64,000 nucleotides of DNA, from assembly GCF_018588945.1 (NCBI RefSeq), contig NZ_JAFIWA010000002.1:372001-436000 (forward strand), in the 5' to 3' direction. The DNA is from Microbacterium flavescens (GTDB taxonomy: Bacteria > Actinomycetota > Actinomycetes > Actinomycetales > Microbacteriaceae). Below, one piece after another: positions 62,221-64,000 of this stretch. Positions within the stretch are counted from its first letter, which is position 1, and every line of letters begins with the position of its first letter. The notes under the pieces are model-generated. The model did not search any database, was not told the origin of the DNA, and saw only the letters and a program-made list of their open reading frames with translations. Position numbers and translations under genes: made by a program.

Positions 62221-62292
62221 TGCCCCTGGAGGGACTCGAACCCCCAACCGTTTCCTTAGGACGGACCTGCTCTTCCATTGAGCTACAGAGGC
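62221..62292 (-). tRNA. tRNA-Arg (anticodon CCU)
   Basis: 72-base cloverleaf on the minus strand: acceptor GCCTCTG pairs with CAGGGGC, D-arm GCTC/GAGC, anticodon loop GTCCTAA with anticodon CCT, T-arm with TTCGAGT loop, discriminator A. CCA is not encoded. The anticodon stem pairs only in its lower three base pairs (27 and 28 face A43 and A42), an oddity for a functional tRNA. The 3' end is the integration site of the genomic island. Confidence 0.88.
62223..62241. other. Right attachment site within the tRNA gene
   Basis: CCCCTGGAGGGACTCGAAC, covering the acceptor 3' strand and T-arm, and repeated with one mismatch at 27621-27639. After integration this copy is part of the working tRNA. Confidence 0.75.
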
Positions 62293-62350
62293 TGGCCCCG
62301 AAAGTCTACCCTCGCCGCCGACGCCACCTCGGGACGAGTAACGTCGCACC

Positions 62351-63160
62351 GTGGCAATCGGGCGGGGCGCGGCATCCGTCATCATCGCTGTCGCGACCGC
62401 GCTGGCGCTCGCCGCGTGCACCGCGAACGCACCGACCGCGATCACCTTGCCCCCAGCCGGCGCAGCCCCCGACTACCAACTCGGCGGAGCCTACCCGCCG
62501 CCGCCCGGCGTCGAGATCGTCGTGCGCGACCGCACCGCGGCGCCCGTCGAAGATGCGTACTCCATCTGCTACGTCAACGCGTTCCAGACCCAGCCGGGCG
62601 AGCTCGCCGATTGGCTCGGCCAGCTCCTGCTGAAAGATGCCGACCAGAACCTCGTGTTCGATCCGGCGTGGCCCGACGAGGCGCTGCTGGACACGGCATC
62701 CGATCACAACCGCGAAGCGATCGCCGAGATCGTGCAGCCGTGGATCCAGGGATGCGCCGACGCGGGCTACGACGCCGTCGAGTTCGACAACCTCGACACC
62801 TACGCCCGCAGCGACGGCGCGCTGACCCTCGACGACAACCTCGAGCTCGCCGAAGACCTGGTCGAGATCGCCCACGACGCCGGCCTCGCCGCCGGACAGA
62901 AGAACGCCGCCGAAGACGCCGCCGCCCTCCGCAGCGAGGCCGGCTTCGACTTCGCCATCGCCGAGGAGTGCGCCGCGTTCGACGAGTGCGACGCCTACAC
63001 CGACGTCTACGGCGACCGGGTGATCGCCATCGAGTACTCCGACGCCGACGACTTCCTCGCCGCGTGTGAAGACGAGCGGATGCCGCCCTCCGCGGTGCTG
63101 CGTGACCGCGACCTGGTCACACCCGACGACGCCGCCTACATATTCGACCTCTGCCCCTGA
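62351..63160 (+). CDS. GH114-like endo-alpha-1,4-polygalactosaminidase lipoprotein
   Basis: 269 residues, GTG start. Lipobox LAAC near residue 23 after a typical signal. The body matches the GH114/spherulin-4 type TIM barrel: ICYVNAFQTQPGE, ADQNLVFDPAWPDEALLDT, and the catalytic acidic segment AGYDAVEFDNLDTYARSDG, followed by AHDAGLAAGQKNAAE and DFAIAEECAAFDECDAY. Enzymes of the group hydrolyse galactosamine-containing exopolysaccharide. First chromosomal gene right of the tRNA, convergent with the HesB-like gene. Confidence 0.75.
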   Translation: MAIGRGAASVIIAVATALALAACTANAPTAITLPPAGAAPDYQLGGAYPPPPGVEIVVRDRTAAPVEDAYSICYVNAFQTQPGELADWLGQLLLKDADQNLVFDPAWPDEALLDTASDHNREAIAEIVQPWIQGCADAGYDAVEFDNLDTYARSDGALTLDDNLELAEDLVEIAHDAGLAAGQKNAAEDAAALRSEAGFDFAIAEECAAFDECDAYTDVYGDRVIAIEYSDADDFLAACEDERMPPSAVLRDRDLVTPDDAAYIFDLCP

Positions 63161-63184
63161 GGCTTACCCACCCGGGAACGGCAA

Positions 63185-63212
63185 CGGCCCCAACGCCGAA
63201 GCGCCGGGGCCG
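63185..63212. terminator. Hairpin between convergent genes
   Basis: CGGCCCC (63185-63191) pairs with GGGGCCG (63206-63212) across a 14-base loop, between the GH114-like gene and the end of the HesB-like gene; probably a bidirectional terminator. Confidence 0.55.
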
Positions 63213-63230
63213 CCGGAAAGCCGAGGGAGC

Positions 63231-63512
63231 TCAGCCCTGGAGGCCGATCGCGAAGCGCACCGAGCCGTCCTCTGCCAGTTCGGCATCGAGCACGCGGTCG
63301 TCGAGCGCCGTTGCGGCGGTCTCGTCGAGGAACACCCGTGCGCCGTCGGTGACGACCACGGTGTCGAGCGGCTGCGGGTCACCCGCGACGCTCAGTTCGA
63401 AGCCGGTGTCGTTGCCCGCATCGCGGATGCGCACGCCTCCGTCTTCGACCTGCGGAACCCGTGCGACGATCTGCTTGACGGCCTCAGCGGCGGTCTGGGT
63501 CATCGTGAGCAT
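63231..63512 (-). CDS. HesB/IscA-like protein lacking cysteines
   Basis: 93 residues, ATG with GGAAGGAAG ahead: MLTMTQTAAEAVKQIV... The pattern follows the A-type Fe-S carrier fold: helix, GVRI, FELSVAGDPQPLDTVV, GARVFLDETAATALDDRVLDAEL. The three cysteines that bind iron or Fe-S in IscA are all missing, and the protein has no cysteine at all. It therefore cannot act as a normal Fe-S carrier; related cysteine-free proteins occur in actinobacteria but I know no role for them. Confidence 0.75.
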   Translation of the reverse strand: MLTMTQTAAEAVKQIVARVPQVEDGGVRIRDAGNDTGFELSVAGDPQPLDTVVVTDGARVFLDETAATALDDRVLDAELAEDGSVRFAIGLQG

Positions 63513-63630
63513 GATGTTCTTCCTTCCGTAGCGGACTGCGGACCGGCCACGATTCCGAGAATCCGGGTGGGGTGCAAGGTGAGGCGGGGGTTTGGAGGGG
63601 ATTCACACGTTCGGGGTGCGGTTGCCCCCG

Positions 63631-63734
63631 GGTCGTTGAGCGAGCGGAGCGAGACGAAACACGGTTGCGGGTGAGGAGCGCTGGGAACGGGGGCGCGTTT
63701 CGTCTCGGTCGCTTCGCTCCCTCGCTCAACGACC
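63631..63734. repeat. Two inverted copies of the dispersed palindromic repeat
   Basis: A direct copy GGTCGTTGAGCGAGC...GAGACGAAAC at 63631-63660 and an inverted copy GCGTTTCGTCTCGG...CTCGCTCAACGACC at 63695-63734, so a hairpin of about 100 bases is possible. Same family as at 6414-6760 and 13332. Confidence 0.8.
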
Positions 63735-63858
63735 CAGGGGCCGGAGTCAACGAAATGACAAGATCTGGGATTCTTGCCGCCGTGTCGGGGGAAATGCGAG
63801 GCTGAACGTCTGCGCCCTCTGACAGGGTGGAGGCCCGAGCACCGATCCAGAGGAACGC

Positions 63859-64000
63859 ATGACCCGCATTGGCATCGTCGCCGAAGCGCCCGGAGAGAAC
63901 CGGGTGGCCGCGACTCCGACCACCGTCCCCAAACTGATCGCGCTCGGCTACGACGTCGTCGTCGAGTCCTCAGCCGGAGCCGCATCGTCGTTCCCCGACG
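63859..64000 (+). CDS. pntA: NAD(P) transhydrogenase subunit alpha (5' part, truncated by window edge)
   Basis: 47 codons are visible from an ATG with AGAGGAA ahead: MTRIGIVAEAPGENRVAATP, TTVPKLIALGYDVVVESSAGAASSFPD. The IGIVxExxxxExRVAxTP start, followed by a VxxLxxxGxxVxVExxAG pattern, is that of the PntA/alanine dehydrogenase N-terminal domain. PntA with PntB transfers hydride between NADH and NADP+ at the membrane. The rest lies beyond the window. Confidence 0.8.
   Translation, partial: MTRIGIVAEAPGENRVAATPTTVPKLIALGYDVVVESSAGAASSFPD

Larger units (their letters stand above)
27621..62241. mobile_element. Integrative mobilizable genomic island in tRNA-Arg(CCU)
   Basis: About 34.6 kb bounded by two copies of CCCCT(A/G)GAGGGACTCGAAC, one of them the T-arm and acceptor end of the tRNA gene at 62221-62292. 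Supporting marks are a tyrosine integrase next to the tRNA 3' end, an excisionase-like gene at the other end, repeated GCGGCCAA(AA) motifs at both ends, and a MobF relaxase. Cargo is dominated by defence genes: DUF3800, OLD nuclease, LlaJI/McrBC-like set with Vsr, GmrSD-like protein and a type I restriction operon. No coupling protein or type IV secretion ATPase is seen, so transfer would need a helper element. The left att copy has one mismatch, suggesting an established insertion. Confidence 0.8.

Overview
The window is high-GC actinobacterial DNA, most probably from the family Microbacteriaceae and plausibly the genus Microbacterium. The evidence is the very high GC content, the GTG/TTG starts, an IdeR/DtxR-type regulator, the actinobacterial ImuA'/ImuB/DnaE2 cassette behind a LexA box, a tRNA without an encoded CCA end, and dispersed intergenic palindromes built around GGTCGTTGAGCGAGC...GCGAGACGAAAC. 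The genus is an inference.

Chromosomal left part (1-27.6 kb). A leftward Dpp/Opp-type ABC operon (lipoprotein receptor, two ATPases, two permeases) runs into the first codons of what looks like a GH3 glycosidase, so it probably imports an oligosaccharide. It is divergent from a TetR regulator, with a palindromic operator between them. Next come a repeat-filled spacer, serC, an IdeR/DtxR regulator, an M23 peptidase, a candidate terminator-ended RNA and an HNH endonuclease. These are followed by the SOS mutasome imuA-imuB-dnaE2, a zinc-ribbon protein, a fatty acid desaturase and several small genes, one of them an M15 phage-lysin-like protein. The part closes with a PLP decarboxylase/M20 peptidase pair, a CopB-type P-type ATPase with a CsoR-like operator, and a membrane protein followed by a very strong terminator.

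Genomic island (about 27.62-62.24 kb). The tRNA-Arg(CCU) gene at 62221-62292 (minus) carries one copy of a 19-bp sequence that recurs with one mismatch at 27621-27639. A tyrosine integrase lies beside the tRNA 3' end, and GCGGCCAA(AA) motifs that look like integrase arm sites flank both ends. Inside are an HTH regulator and a divergent excisionase-like gene, a MobF relaxase without other conjugation genes (so an integrative mobilizable element rather than a full ICE), and a dense defence load. That load is: a DUF3800 protein; an OLD-family ATPase/TOPRIM nuclease; a LlaJI/McrBC-like set (C5 methyltransferase, McrB-like AAA+, DUF2357/PD-(D/E)XK nuclease, Vsr); a DUF262/HNH GmrSD-like protein; and a type I restriction operon that also carries an HTH protein with an HsdS-like tail, a membrane-anchored protein and a coiled-coil protein. 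A 15-copy hexapeptide repeat protein convergent with a Mur ligase lacking its first domain is the most puzzling module.

Right chromosomal part (62.3-64 kb). A GH114-like lipoprotein is convergent with a cysteine-free HesB/IscA-like protein. A pair of inverted dispersed repeats follows, then the start of pntA.

All calls rest on reading the sequence and on recalled family knowledge. No database search was run.
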